A stretch of DNA of 64,000 nucleotides from Pedobacter zeae (GCF_014196715.1 NZ_JACIEF010000004.1:62001-126000); one strand, 5' to 3'. Numbered from the stretch's first letter, positions 26,252-35,985 are shown. The notes: generated by a model from the sequence alone, not told the origin. Translations and numbers: made by a program.

Positions 26252-26959
26252 TTATTGAGGTCTACATTCCGTCACATGGCCTTTGGTACCTAGGTGGTGG
26301 TCTGGCGATAAAAACGGGATTCCAAGCCCGGCAGCACGCAAGATGAACATTGCTCCGAGAAAGAACACCAGCCACGGAACCAGTTTATTTGGCCTGAAGT
26401 GAATATATTTACCCAGGTAGATTCCTCCCAATGATATAAGCATCATTAAAGGAGCAGTACCCAGGCCAAACAAGAACATAAAGCTTGCCGCTCCGTTTAT
26501 GGAGTTTGAATGGAGCGCAGTAGCCATAGCGAGGTATACCATTCCACAGGGAATGAGACCGTTCAGCATACCCGCAAAGAAGCCCCATAAGGGCTTGCCG
26601 TGTATCCGCCCCATTAATTTACTGATGGGGTATATTAACTTTTTTTGAAACCCATCAAAATAGGGTAGGAATCGCCCGGAAAAATGTATCAGCGTAAAAC
26701 CCATTAACATCATACCAACAATAAAGCTTAACGTTTCCTGACTCGTAAATAAGGTTATGCCGCTTCCGATCGCTCCAACCAGGCCCCCGAGGAAGGTATA
26801 CACCAATATCCTGCCTGATTGGTAAAGCAATAGTTGAGCCGCAGACTTCAAATAGTTTTTATTGGGTGCCTGCAGGCCCAGCATCAGCGGTCCGCACATG
26901 ACTGCACAGTGCAGGCTACTGAGCAGGCCCATCAAAAAAGCCAGTGGTAGGGTAATCAC
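26252..26959 (-). CDS. DsbD_2/SafE-type membrane protein of the cbb3 oxidase operon
   Basis: The 235-residue integral membrane protein has six or so hydrophobic segments. A conserved HCAVMCGPLMLGL motif lies in the first helix pair and PCGMVYLAMA in the fourth, the two Cys motifs seen in CcdA/DsbD-like and sulfite-exporter-annotated proteins that follow ccoGH in Bacteroidota. It may move reducing equivalents or copper for oxidase maturation; this is inferred from position. The start is a GTG that overlaps the ccoH stop by four bases (GTGA), so translation is probably coupled. The C-terminus is His-rich (PDHHLGTKGH). Confidence 0.8.
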   Translation of the reverse strand: MITLPLAFLMGLLSSLHCAVMCGPLMLGLQAPNKNYLKSAAQLLLYQSGRILVYTFLGGLVGAIGSGITLFTSQETLSFIVGMMLMGFTLIHFSGRFLPYFDGFQKKLIYPISKLMGRIHGKPLWGFFAGMLNGLIPCGMVYLAMATALHSNSINGAASFMFLFGLGTAPLMMLISLGGIYLGKYIHFRPNKLVPWLVFFLGAMFILRAAGLGIPFLSPDHHLGTKGHVTECRPQ

Positions 26960-27378
26960 AATGAAATTGTTTGGTTGTACAAATACTCCTTGTTATTACT
27001 GGTCCACCTGAGTTCCAGAAGCCACAAACCCCTTTGCATTTTTGTTGAATTCAGCCGGATGGGCTTACCAAATGTTTTTGCCCTGATATGGAAATCATCT
27101 TTTGCTGTTGAAGGGCGCTGAAGTTTCAACTCGTATGTAGCACTATCTTTCAGTTCGATGATCAGCATTGATTTGCTGATACTGATTACCGGTTGTGCAT
27201 TTTCTTTTTCAACATTTTGCTTGGCCTTGTACTGCTGGTCATAGTTGATCCCTTTTTGATAGTAATCTTCATCAACAAGTGCATCATTACCATGTGTGCT
27301 AAACATGTATATGACCATTGTAATAATAAACAGCATGAATGCGGTCATGCCTGTAACTATTTTTGCTCCCCAATTCAT
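26956..27378 (-). CDS. ccoH: FixH/CcoH family cbb3 oxidase assembly protein
   Basis: The 140-residue protein has one N-terminal membrane helix (MNWGAKIVTGMTAFMLFIIT) and a periplasmic beta domain, the FixH layout. The segment DALVDEDYYQKGINYDQQY near residues 35-53 is characteristic (YYxxGxxY). CcoH associates with the cbb3 complex and aids its assembly or stability. It lies 32 bp after ccoG and overlaps the next gene by four bases. Confidence 0.88.
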   Translation of the reverse strand: MNWGAKIVTGMTAFMLFIITMVIYMFSTHGNDALVDEDYYQKGINYDQQYKAKQNVEKENAQPVISISKSMLIIELKDSATYELKLQRPSTAKDDFHIRAKTFGKPIRLNSTKMQRGLWLLELRWTSNNKEYLYNQTISL

Positions 27379-27410
27379 AAAACTATTTTATTGTTACTGT
27401 CTTTAATTGT

Positions 27411-28781
27411 TCAAGGTTGAGAAAAAAAAGAAGAGGATGCGGTGCTGATGACCTTTCCGTTAGCGCTCACCTCAAACACGACATCTGATTTGAAATCTTT
27501 GAGTTTATTCTTTTTTCGGATAAGGAAAAAGGTAAGATGCGTTGTGCCTTCCTTTGCCAAAACTTCCGGTTTTTGGATAAAATTGATCACATCTCCTTTA
27601 TTTTGGGAATGAAACGTGAACCTGATTGGCTGATTGGTCTTATTGATCAGCTCTGCATTATAAAGGTTGCTTACTGTCCCGTCGTTACCCAATTGGTACA
27701 GGGTTCCACTGGCCCTTAATACGGTTGTTTCTACATTCTGCCTTTTATAGATCAGGCTGGAAAAGACAAGCATCACGATCAACAGTACCGCTGTATAACC
27801 ATAGGCTTTTAAGCCCAGTTTAAAAGGTTTCTTTTGCTTTATAAAATCCTGGGTATAAAAGCCGATTAGGTTTGCAGGGCGTTTAATTTTTACCATCACT
27901 TCGTTACAGCCGTCAATACATGCTGTACAGTTTACACATTCAAGCTGTGTCCCATTTCTGATATCAATGCCAGTAGGGCATACCTGTACGCATAAACCAC
28001 AGTCTATACAATCGCCTTTTGCAGGGGATACGTTGCTTTTCTGCAGGAATGCCCTGGGCTCGCCCCTTGGTTGGTTATAGGCAACAATCAGGCTCTGGTT
28101 ATCCAATAGTACGCCCTGCAGGCGGCCATAAGGACAGATAACTGTGCAGACGACTTCCCTTATATAAGCAAACACGGTGTAGAAGATCAGGGTAAAAAGC
28201 CATATGGATAAAAATCCGCTAATGTGTTGATCAACCGGTTCGGTTATGATATGGTAAAGTACATCCGACCCAATCAAATAGGCTAAAAATGTATTGGCGA
28301 TGCCAAAGGATATCAACAGAAAAAGAAAGTGCTTGATGCCTTTTTTGAATATTTTCTCTTTGTTCCATGGCTGTTGATCCAGTTTTTTCTGATGGTTTGC
28401 ATCTCCTTCGATCCAAAACTCTATTCTTCGAAACACCATCTCCATAAAAATTGTCTGCGGGCAGGCCCAGCCACACCAAAGTCTTCCAAATATGACGGTA
28501 AAACATATCACGAAGATGATAAAGATCAGCATCGCCAGTGCAAAGAGATAAAAATCCTGGGGGGTAAAGATCAGTCCAAAGAAGACAAACTTCCTTTCCA
28601 GAAAATTGAGCAATAGTAGTTGCTCACCTCCGAGTTTAATAAATGGAAATGAAAACAGGCCTATCAACAGTACATAGCTGAGCCATTTTCGGTAGGAATA
28701 AAGTCTCCCCGCAGGTTTTTTGGGGTAGATAAATGCCCTGCCAAAAATTTTTAGCTTTTTATTTTTTTGTGATGCTTTCAT
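27411..28781 (-). CDS. ccoG: Cytochrome cbb3 accessory ferredoxin-like protein CcoG (FixG)
   Basis: The 456-residue protein has an N-terminal membrane region with GRLWCGWACPQTIFMEMVFR (polyferredoxin-type CGWxCP). Further helices follow, with two 4Fe-4S motifs at CIDCGLCVQVCPTGIDIRNG and CVNCTACIDGCNEVM. The C-terminal Ig-like periplasmic domain (FixG_C) completes the family order. FixG/CcoG is linked to Cu2+ reduction for cbb3 copper loading. The start overlaps the ccoP 3' end by 23 bases, so the genes are co-translated. Confidence 0.93.
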   Translation of the reverse strand: MKASQKNKKLKIFGRAFIYPKKPAGRLYSYRKWLSYVLLIGLFSFPFIKLGGEQLLLLNFLERKFVFFGLIFTPQDFYLFALAMLIFIIFVICFTVIFGRLWCGWACPQTIFMEMVFRRIEFWIEGDANHQKKLDQQPWNKEKIFKKGIKHFLFLLISFGIANTFLAYLIGSDVLYHIITEPVDQHISGFLSIWLFTLIFYTVFAYIREVVCTVICPYGRLQGVLLDNQSLIVAYNQPRGEPRAFLQKSNVSPAKGDCIDCGLCVQVCPTGIDIRNGTQLECVNCTACIDGCNEVMVKIKRPANLIGFYTQDFIKQKKPFKLGLKAYGYTAVLLIVMLVFSSLIYKRQNVETTVLRASGTLYQLGNDGTVSNLYNAELINKTNQPIRFTFHSQNKGDVINFIQKPEVLAKEGTTHLTFFLIRKKNKLKDFKSDVVFEVSANGKVISTASSSFFSQP

Positions 28782-29691
28782 GGGTCACGGTATCTTTCGC
28801 ACTTTTAGGCTCGTACTTTTCTCCTTGTGGTGCCTTTGCATTGGCTGGCCTGGTTCCCTGTAACGACATGATGAAATTGACCACCTCGGCAATATTTTTG
28901 GCACTCAGGGTTTTCTCCCAACTCGCCATTCCCTTGGCCGGTACTCCATATTTTACCGTTTTAAAGACATCGTTGATGCTTCCGCCATGAAGCCAGAATT
29001 CGTCGGTGAGGCTTGGCCCGACAATGCCTTGGCCATGTTCCCCATGGCAGGCAATGCAGTTGGCCATAAATATGGTTTTTCCCTTTGCGATCAGTGAAGG
29101 GTCAGGCTTAATCGAATTCTCGTCAAATTTTTCCGCAGCAGTAGCAAGAAAGGCCTTTTTATTTGCTGCTGCCTTATCCATTTCGGCAACATATTCTTCG
29201 TCCTGTCCTGGTCCGTCACTGATGTGATAATAATAGAGATAACATGCAGCAAAGATCATTGTTCCGTAAAACAATACATTGAACCACCTGGGCACCGGGT
29301 TATTCAGCTCATGGATTCCGTCATAAGCATGTGGAATAACCAGGGCCTCCTCTTCTTCAATCGGTTTCAGGCTCAATAATTTGCTCCAAATATTTGGCTT
29401 TTGCTTTTTTTGCTGCTGCCAGGTTTCATAATCAAGGGGTTTTGGAGCTTCATATTTTATAAAAGGCTTTGGATGGAGGCGTTCGTTAACGATCACTTTC
29501 AGGGCCTTTAGCATTACAACCGTGGCAAATAGTGCCACAAGGGCCAGCAGAAATGCCGCCAGCACCAGTAGTTCGGAGGTACTTAAGCCAATAGTTGGTG
29601 TTGCTGAGTCAGTTGGAACAGCTTCTGCCGGAGCGGCCAGGACTTTAAAACTAAGTATTGGCGAGAAAAGGAATAGGCTAAATTTCTTCAT
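28759..29691 (-). CDS. ccoP: cbb3-type cytochrome c oxidase subunit III, single-haem form
   Basis: The 310-residue protein has an N-terminal signal-like helix, a second membrane helix (about 41-62), the CcoP_N region around IPHAYDGIHELNNPVPRWF and a helix at about 137-155. One cytochrome c domain has the haem motif CIACH at residues 212-216 and distal ligand Met in KGMASWEKTL. Proteobacterial CcoP has two CxxCH motifs, and here only one is seen. The subunit delivers electrons to CcoO and CcoN. It overlaps ccoQ upstream by 14 bases and ccoG downstream by 23. Confidence 0.92.
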   Translation of the reverse strand: MKKFSLFLFSPILSFKVLAAPAEAVPTDSATPTIGLSTSELLVLAAFLLALVALFATVVMLKALKVIVNERLHPKPFIKYEAPKPLDYETWQQQKKQKPNIWSKLLSLKPIEEEEALVIPHAYDGIHELNNPVPRWFNVLFYGTMIFAACYLYYYHISDGPGQDEEYVAEMDKAAANKKAFLATAAEKFDENSIKPDPSLIAKGKTIFMANCIACHGEHGQGIVGPSLTDEFWLHGGSINDVFKTVKYGVPAKGMASWEKTLSAKNIAEVVNFIMSLQGTRPANAKAPQGEKYEPKSAKDTVTHESITKK

Positions 29692-29860
29692 GGCTTTGGG
29701 TTTCTTGGTCTTCGATTGGCATATTGCTCATCAGTGCGATATGACCTTTGTTAAGCTTCAGCAGGTATACCCCAACGAGGATAAAAAATACCATAAATAT
29801 CAGCAGGGAAGTAATGAGGTAAATTTCGCCTCCCGCAAGGTCTTTGATCTGTTTAAACAT
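29678..29860 (-). CDS. ccoQ: CcoQ-like small subunit of cbb3 oxidase
   Basis: The 60-residue protein has a single membrane helix (IYLITSLLIFMVFFILVGVY) and a short charged tail (IEDQETQSHEEI). Its position between ccoNO and ccoP, two bases after ccoNO and overlapping ccoP, matches ccoQ, which stabilises the complex. Sequence alone is too short to prove homology. Confidence 0.78.
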   Translation of the reverse strand: MFKQIKDLAGGEIYLITSLLIFMVFFILVGVYLLKLNKGHIALMSNMPIEDQETQSHEEI

Positions 29861-29862
29861 GA

Positions 29863-32004
29863 TTAGTTTTGATTTGGAGGAATTGTTGATTTATTGGCTT
29901 TTATATCGGTACCCAGACGCTGCAGGTAGGCGATAATGGCAATGATTTCCTTATTGCTGGTCACTTTGATATTGTCTTTGGCCAGATTTTTCGCAATGGA
30001 ATCGGCCTGTTGTATCAGATCTGCATTGGCCTTCCGATCATATCCGGCCTCATATGGTACCCCCAAACGCTGCATTGCCCTGATCTTGCCGGCCGTTGTT
30101 GAGGTATCTAATTTTTGGCTGATGAGCCATTTATAGGATGGCATAATACTACCTGGCGACATGGAAGTTGGATCTAACAAATGGTTGAAGTGCCACGCAT
30201 TACTGTACTTTCCGCCTACGCGGTGCAGATCTGGTCCGGTACGCTTGCTGCCCCACAAAAAAGGATGATCGTATACAAACTCTCCGGCCTTACTGTATTC
30301 CCCATACCGCTCCGTCTCCGAACGGAAGGGCCTTACCGTTTGGGAGTGGCAGTTTACACAGCCTTCACGGATATATAAGTCTCTTCCCTGAAGCTCTAGT
30401 GCCGAGTATGGTTTTACGCTTTTGATGGTTGGCACATTTGACTGGATAGTAAAGGTTGGCATCATTTCCACCATCCCGCCAATCAAAATGATGATGAGTG
30501 CAAAAACCATGAACTTGACTGGCTTGCGCTCCAACCTCCGGTGCCATTTTTTATCAGCAGCATCCTCAACAACAATTTCTTGCAGGGGCATTGCTTCTGC
30601 AGATTCATTGGCCACCAGCCTGGCACGCATCATGGTTTTGGCCAAATTAACCGTCATCACGATTACCCCTGCCAGGTAAAAGGTTCCGCCAATGGCACGA
30701 AGTACATGCATGGGGATAATCTGCAGGGTGGTAGACAAAAAGTTCGGGTATTTCAGCAGTCCTTCCGGGGTGAATTCTTTCCACATTAGCCCTTGCGTAA
30801 ATCCTGCCCAATACATTGGAACTGCGTAAAAAAGGATACCAAGTGTACCAATCCAGAAATGGAACGAGGCCATCTTTTTAGAATAAAGCTCGGTTTTATA
30901 AATTCTGGGGATTAACCAATATAAAATTCCAAAGGTTAAGAAACCGTTCCATCCCAAGGCGCCAACATGTACGTGTGCAACAATCCAATCAGTAAAATGT
31001 GCCACGCCGTTGATCTGTTTTAGTGATAACATCGGGCCTTCAAAAGTGGCCATTCCGTAGGCTGTCAGTGCAACGACCATAAATTTGAGGGTCACATCTT
31101 CACGTACCTTATCCCAGGCACCTCGCAGGGTGAGAAGGCCATTGATCATGCCGCCCCAGCTCGGCGCGATTAACATGATTGAAAAGGCCACCCCCAAAGA
31201 CTGGGCCCATCCGGGTAAGGAAGTATACAACAAGTGGTGCGGCCCGGCCCAGATATAGATAAAAATTAACGACCAAAAGTGAAGGATGCTCAGCTTATAA
31301 GAGTACACCGGCCTGCCAGCCATTTTGGGCAGAAAATAATACATCATTCCCAGATATGGTGTAGTGAGGAAAAATGCCACCGCATTGTGGCCATACCACC
31401 ATTGTACAAGCGCATCCTGAACTCCGGCATACAGGTAATAACTTTTTAGAAATGAGACCGGAAGCTCAAAAGAGTTTACAATATGCAGTACGGCAATGGT
31501 TACGAAAGTGGCAATATAAAACCAAATGGCAACATATAAATGCCTTTCCCTGCGTTTAATAATTGTTCCGAACATATTGATGCCGAACACCACCCAGATC
31601 AATGTAATGGCAATATCTATCGGCCATTCCAGTTCTGCATATTCATGTGATGTGGTAAAGCCCAGTGGTAAGGTTGCTACTGCTGAAACGATAATCAGTT
31701 GCCAGCCCCAAAAGTGAATCTTGCTCAAAACATCACTGAACATCCTGGCCTTGAGCAGGCGCTGGAGAGAGTAATAAACGCCCATAAATATGGCATTGCC
31801 TACAAAGGCAAAAATGACCGCATTGGTGTGCAAAGGTCTGATCCTGCCGAAAGTGGTGTACTGGTTGCCCAGGTTCATGGCCGGTTTGAACAACTGCATG
31901 GCAACAAGCAGCCCAACGGTCATCCCAATGATGCCCCAGATAAGCGTTGCAATGCCAAAATTGCGCACAATCTTATTGTCGTAAGTAAATTTTTCCAACT
32001 GCAT
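29863..32004 (-). CDS. ccoNO: Fused cbb3-type cytochrome c oxidase subunits I and II (CcoN-CcoO)
   Basis: The 713-residue protein joins the twelve-helix haem-copper oxidase subunit CcoN (about 1-470) to the CcoO monohaem cytochrome. CcoN shows RPLHTNAVIFAFVGNAIFMG, WWYGHNAVAFFLTTPYLGM for Cu_B, and DWIVAHVHVGALGWNGF. CcoO shows GCVNCHSQTVRPF and SPGSIMPSYKW, ending near LGTDIKANKS. The fused form is common in Bacteroidota. It reduces O2 to water with very high affinity at the inner membrane. It leads ccoNO-Q-P-G-H-SafE-like and has its own Fnr-type box and -7 element upstream. Confidence 0.95.
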   Translation of the reverse strand: MQLEKFTYDNKIVRNFGIATLIWGIIGMTVGLLVAMQLFKPAMNLGNQYTTFGRIRPLHTNAVIFAFVGNAIFMGVYYSLQRLLKARMFSDVLSKIHFWGWQLIIVSAVATLPLGFTTSHEYAELEWPIDIAITLIWVVFGINMFGTIIKRRERHLYVAIWFYIATFVTIAVLHIVNSFELPVSFLKSYYLYAGVQDALVQWWYGHNAVAFFLTTPYLGMMYYFLPKMAGRPVYSYKLSILHFWSLIFIYIWAGPHHLLYTSLPGWAQSLGVAFSIMLIAPSWGGMINGLLTLRGAWDKVREDVTLKFMVVALTAYGMATFEGPMLSLKQINGVAHFTDWIVAHVHVGALGWNGFLTFGILYWLIPRIYKTELYSKKMASFHFWIGTLGILFYAVPMYWAGFTQGLMWKEFTPEGLLKYPNFLSTTLQIIPMHVLRAIGGTFYLAGVIVMTVNLAKTMMRARLVANESAEAMPLQEIVVEDAADKKWHRRLERKPVKFMVFALIIILIGGMVEMMPTFTIQSNVPTIKSVKPYSALELQGRDLYIREGCVNCHSQTVRPFRSETERYGEYSKAGEFVYDHPFLWGSKRTGPDLHRVGGKYSNAWHFNHLLDPTSMSPGSIMPSYKWLISQKLDTSTTAGKIRAMQRLGVPYEAGYDRKANADLIQQADSIAKNLAKDNIKVTSNKEIIAIIAYLQRLGTDIKANKSTIPPNQN

Positions 32005-32034
32005 AAATAAATAGAATTGTTGTTTTTAATAGCT

Positions 32035-32099
32035 CAAAAGTATCTACAGGCCATTGATTGCCGGCTGATGGTTGTTAGCCCAAAAAGTGATCCTTATCA
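32035..32099 (-). promoter_or_regulatory. ccoNO promoter: Fnr/FixK-type box plus -7 element
   Basis: TGATCCTTATCA (32088-32099) is a perfect TGAT-N4-ATCA palindrome and its flanks extend it to GTGATCCTTATCAC. On the reverse strand TACTTTTG (32035-32042) fits TAnnTTTG. The box centre lies 55 bp from the -7 centre, placing it near -62, the usual class I Fnr position. The ccoNO ATG is at 32004. Confidence 0.8.
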
Positions 32100-32264
32100 C
32101 TATTCAACTGTTCCCTCTGCATCAACTTCATCGTCGAAAAGAACCCTCATACCGGGTGTCACAACGTCATCATGCTGCCCGTTTCTAAGCGACCACACAA
32201 ATGCAGCTAAAAAAATGAGTGCCATTACTACGCTGCAGCCTACTAAAAAATAAAGGATGTTCAT
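32100..32264 (-). CDS. ccoS: cbb3 oxidase assembly protein CcoS
   Basis: This gene encodes 54 residues: MNILYFLVGCSVVMALIFLA, a second half of the same helix (AFVWSLRNGQHDD), then a short acidic tail ending EGTVE. One membrane helix followed by a W-S-L-x-x-G-Q-x-D-D segment is the CcoS signature. CcoS is needed for cofactor insertion into cbb3 oxidase. Its ATG overlaps the ccoI stop (ATGA), so it is translationally coupled to ccoI. It ends just upstream of the ccoNO box. Confidence 0.88.
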   Translation of the reverse strand: MNILYFLVGCSVVMALIFLAAFVWSLRNGQHDDVVTPGMRVLFDDEVDAEGTVE

Positions 32265-34642
32265 AGCAGGTTATTTTTACGGGCAAAAAATCTGGTGGCT
32301 ATCGAAGTAAAGCTGATAATAGTGATTGTACTGACCGGCATCAGTACGGCCGCAACAAGCGGATAAAGGGTTCCCTGAACAGCATAATATAAACCGATAC
32401 AGTTGTAGGCAATGGCAATGCCAAAGCTAATGCTAATGATTTTTAACCCATCTTTACTCAACTGCTGGAAATTGGGCAGGCAGGTAAGCGAATCTCCTTT
32501 CAATATCGCATCGCAACCGGGTGTGAAATTATTGATGTTATCTGTGATCGCAATTCCAAAATCACTCTGTTTTAATGCACCTGCATCGTTGAGGCCATCG
32601 CCGATCATCATCACTTTTTCACCATTTTTCTGTTTCGTCAAAATGGCTTTAAGTTTACCATGCGGACTTTGTTCAAAGTTAATATCGGCTTTTTCCGGAA
32701 AGATTCTTTTTAGCGCTTCCTGATCATTTGCTGTATCCCCTGATAGCACAGTTAATAGAAAATTATACTGAAGTGTCGAAACCAGCTCCTTCAATCCTTT
32801 ACGCCATTGCTGTTCGATTATAAAAGTCCCCTTATAGGCAGTATCAATTACAATATGTACACCGCTTTGTTGATTGCCTTTGAGATCAAAAGGAAGGATA
32901 GACTTGTTGCCGGCATACACCATCCGGTTGCACACCTGACCGCTGATGCCTTTACCTGGTATCTCTTTATATTTTGAAACCGGATAGAAGCTGCCATACT
33001 CCAGGCTTTTAAGTATCTGCCTGCTCAGCGGGTGGGGAGAATTTGTTAAAAGTGAGGCCACAAGTTTATGATCTTCATCACCCAGCGTGCCGGTGAACGT
33101 GAGCTTTGCCTGCTCAGTTGTCGTCAATGTTCCTGTTTTGTCAAAAACAATAGAATTGCACGAGGCCATGTCTTCTACTGCATCTGTGTTTTTTACATAA
33201 AAACCTTTTTTATCGAATATGGATAAAATGGCCGATAAAGTGAAGGGAGTACTGAGTGTAAGCACACAGGGGCAGGCCACGATGATTACGGCTGTAAATG
33301 CGGCCCATGCCTTGTTACTGTTACCGTAGCTGAGCCAATAACCCATTGCCGAAAAAGCAATTACAAATACAGCAATGGTAAAATATTTGGCCACCCTGTC
33401 GTTAAAATGGTGTTTGGCATCATGGTTATAGTGTTCCTTATTCCACAATCCTGTAAGGTAGCTTTGCGATGGTAATTTTACTACTTCGAGCTCGATTCCT
33501 TCTCCCATCTGCCTGCCGCCTGCATAGGCAATTTCTCCGAGCACCTTTTCTTGTGGTTCGGTTTCACCGGTAACAAAACTCATATCGAGCCATGCATTGC
33601 CTTTCATCACTATCGAGTCTGCGGGTATCAGTTCACCATTTCGTATCCAAAGCCGGTCACCAACTAATAGCTCATTAATGGCCTTTGGTATCTGCCTGCC
33701 CCCGATGAGGGTGGTAACAGCAATTGGAAAATAGGAACGGTAATCCCGGTCGAAAGAGATATGATGGTAGGTACGCTGTTTAACCCATTTACCCATTAGA
33801 AGCAGGAATACCAGTCCGGTTAAGGTATCTGCAAAACCAGGACCAGAGTTGAACACTACAGCATAACTGGTACGAAGGAAGAGCACAGCAATGATCAATG
33901 CCAGTGGCGTATCCAAATTAACATGTTTATGTTTCAGGCTATTCCATGCTGATACAAAATATTCGCGGCCACAATAAAAAACTACCGGAATGGAGAGGGT
34001 AAGATTTAACCAGCCGAAGAGGGCCTGAAACTGGCTTTCCAAACCGGAAAGACCAAAATATTCCGGAAAACTGAACAGCATTACATTGCCCATGCAGAAG
34101 CCGGCAACCGCAATTTTTAAGATGAGACTTTTGTTTACCGAATGGCTTTTTTCTTTAACAACATCCTGTAAGTTGATAGCAGGTTCATATCCAATCTCCA
34201 CTAATGTCTCAACAAGGTGCCTTAAGCTCATTTCTTTATGCTGGTAACTGATGGTAACCTGTTTCTTCAGGAAATCAATCCTGGAGTTATAGATGGCCGG
34301 GTTAATCTTGTACAGGTGTTCCAAAAGCCAGATACAGGAACTGCAGTGTATAGCCGGGATGTAAAATGTCACAATCGTACTTTTATGATCCTGATAATCG
34401 ATCAGTTGCTTGATTATAGAGGGTTCATCAAGGTATTCGAAATGAGCATTTGATGCGGCTCTTTTACCGGGTGCAGGGTTGTACGAGTAGTATGCACACA
34501 GGTTGTTCGATGATAAGATCTGGTATACCCCAAGACATCCTGCACAGCAGAAATGTTTGCCATCTAAAATGCGGTCTGTTCCCACGATCTCTTCGCCACA
34601 ATGGTAGCAAAGGCTGATATCCAGAATTTTTTGCGTGCTCAT
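32261..34642 (-). CDS. ccoI: Copper-translocating P-type ATPase CcoI (FixI)
   Basis: From the ATG at 34642 (MSTQKILDISLCYHCGEEI) the protein has 793 residues. The N-terminal metal-binding region CYHCGEEI, HFCCAGCLGVYQIL is typical of FixI-type pumps. A heavy-metal-associated domain with CSSCIWLLEHL follows, then eight helices, the VACPCVLTLS metal site, the phosphorylation site FDKTGTLT and GDGLNDAGAL. It supplies copper to the Cu_B site of the oxidase. An upstream in-frame start at 34690 would lie inside hemN and is less likely. It starts two bases after the hemN stop and overlaps ccoS by four. Confidence 0.93.
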   Translation of the reverse strand: MSTQKILDISLCYHCGEEIVGTDRILDGKHFCCAGCLGVYQILSSNNLCAYYSYNPAPGKRAASNAHFEYLDEPSIIKQLIDYQDHKSTIVTFYIPAIHCSSCIWLLEHLYKINPAIYNSRIDFLKKQVTISYQHKEMSLRHLVETLVEIGYEPAINLQDVVKEKSHSVNKSLILKIAVAGFCMGNVMLFSFPEYFGLSGLESQFQALFGWLNLTLSIPVVFYCGREYFVSAWNSLKHKHVNLDTPLALIIAVLFLRTSYAVVFNSGPGFADTLTGLVFLLLMGKWVKQRTYHHISFDRDYRSYFPIAVTTLIGGRQIPKAINELLVGDRLWIRNGELIPADSIVMKGNAWLDMSFVTGETEPQEKVLGEIAYAGGRQMGEGIELEVVKLPSQSYLTGLWNKEHYNHDAKHHFNDRVAKYFTIAVFVIAFSAMGYWLSYGNSNKAWAAFTAVIIVACPCVLTLSTPFTLSAILSIFDKKGFYVKNTDAVEDMASCNSIVFDKTGTLTTTEQAKLTFTGTLGDEDHKLVASLLTNSPHPLSRQILKSLEYGSFYPVSKYKEIPGKGISGQVCNRMVYAGNKSILPFDLKGNQQSGVHIVIDTAYKGTFIIEQQWRKGLKELVSTLQYNFLLTVLSGDTANDQEALKRIFPEKADINFEQSPHGKLKAILTKQKNGEKVMMIGDGLNDAGALKQSDFGIAITDNINNFTPGCDAILKGDSLTCLPNFQQLSKDGLKIISISFGIAIAYNCIGLYYAVQGTLYPLVAAVLMPVSTITIISFTSIATRFFARKNNLL

Positions 34643-34644
34643 TG

Positions 34645-35985
34645 TTATACCGATTGGCTGAATAAAGTTGTGCTGGGCTCTTTTTGCCATAAACGTTCAT
34701 CAAAAGCCATACACACATTCCGTATAAAGGCCTTGCCATCTTTGGTAATCTGCAATTGTAAACCATCAATTTCAACCAAATGATCTTCAAGCATAGCGGC
34801 TAATCGTTTATAAATTAACCCCGGTATAGCAGAGGTAAAGCGTGTAACGCCTTTGCACATCAGGTTTAGGATATGTTCGCGTACATACAGGTCTCTGTCA
34901 CTCGAAATATGCCCCCTAAAGGTTGGGAGTTCCCCGTTATTCACTTTTTCAAGGTATTCTTCTACCGTTTTGCTGTTCTGGGCAAAGGCTGTTTTACAGT
35001 CGCTGATTGCTGAAACGCCTAAGCCAATCAGTACTTCGGTTCTTTTGTCTGTATAGCCCATAAAATTACGGTGGAGCCGGTAACTTTCACTCGCTTTGAA
35101 AAGGCTGTCTTTCTTTAAAGCAAAGTGGTCCATGCCAATTTCCTGGTAGCCGGCATTTAGCAATATTTCCCTGCCTTGTTGGTAAAGTGAAAACTTTTCC
35201 TCTCCCTGCGGAATGTCTTTTTCAGCATAATGCCGTTGCCCTGGCTTCGTCCAGGGAACGTGAGCATAGCCGTAAAACGCAATGCGTTCGGGCCGCATGA
35301 TGAGTACTTCATTCAATGTTTGGGTTAAGCCACCAGGAGTTTGTCCCGGAAGCCCGTAAATAAGATCGAAGTTGATGGAGTTGTAACCGATCTCCCTGGC
35401 CTCGGTCATGATCCTGAATACCTGTTCGGGAGTTTGGAAACGGTTGATCATCATTTGTACTTTCGGATCAAAATCCTGTATGCCCAGGCTCATCCGTTTA
35501 AAGCCCAAACGGTAGAGAACTGCCAGGTGTTCGAACGTTGTATTGTCTGGGTGCGCCTCAAACGAACAGCTGACCTCATTGCCTAATGCTGCAGAAATTG
35601 AATTCATTAGCCTGTGCAGATTTTCCGGGCTAAAAAAAGTTGGTGTACCTCCACCCAGATGTAATTCTTTTATTTTTGGCGTTTCCCCGAGCAGATCGCA
35701 GTACATACGCCATTCTTTCAAAAGGGCTTCAATGTAGGGGCGCTCAACCCCATGGTTTTTTGTAATGCGGGTATTACAGCCGCAGTAGGTACAAAGGCTT
35801 TCGCAAAACGGAAGGTGGATATAAAGGCTTACCCCCTGATTTCGGTATTTATTGTACGCATCCGTCAAAGAAAGTCTCCATTTATCTACGTTAAAAGACT
35901 CAGTTTCCCAATAAGGAACCGTTGGATAGCTGGTATAACGTGGCGCAGCTATATTGTATTTTTTAAGCAAGGCTGGTGTGTCCAT
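34645..35985 (-). CDS. hemN: Oxygen-independent coproporphyrinogen III oxidase
   Basis: The 446-residue radical SAM enzyme has HLPFCESLCTYCGCNTRITKN at about residues 57-77, the HemN-type CxxxCxxC plus extra C. ELHLGGGTPTFF, INFDLIYGLPGQTP and the C-terminal HemN domain with GLGVSAIS and CKGVTRF follow. It decarboxylates coproporphyrinogen III to protoporphyrinogen without O2, supplying haem under micro-oxic conditions. It is one base after the stop of the LDH-like gene and two bases before ccoI. The shared promoter has two Fnr-type boxes. Confidence 0.95.
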   Translation of the reverse strand: MDTPALLKKYNIAAPRYTSYPTVPYWETESFNVDKWRLSLTDAYNKYRNQGVSLYIHLPFCESLCTYCGCNTRITKNHGVERPYIEALLKEWRMYCDLLGETPKIKELHLGGGTPTFFSPENLHRLMNSISAALGNEVSCSFEAHPDNTTFEHLAVLYRLGFKRMSLGIQDFDPKVQMMINRFQTPEQVFRIMTEAREIGYNSINFDLIYGLPGQTPGGLTQTLNEVLIMRPERIAFYGYAHVPWTKPGQRHYAEKDIPQGEEKFSLYQQGREILLNAGYQEIGMDHFALKKDSLFKASESYRLHRNFMGYTDKRTEVLIGLGVSAISDCKTAFAQNSKTVEEYLEKVNNGELPTFRGHISSDRDLYVREHILNLMCKGVTRFTSAIPGLIYKRLAAMLEDHLVEIDGLQLQITKDGKAFIRNVCMAFDERLWQKEPSTTLFSQSV

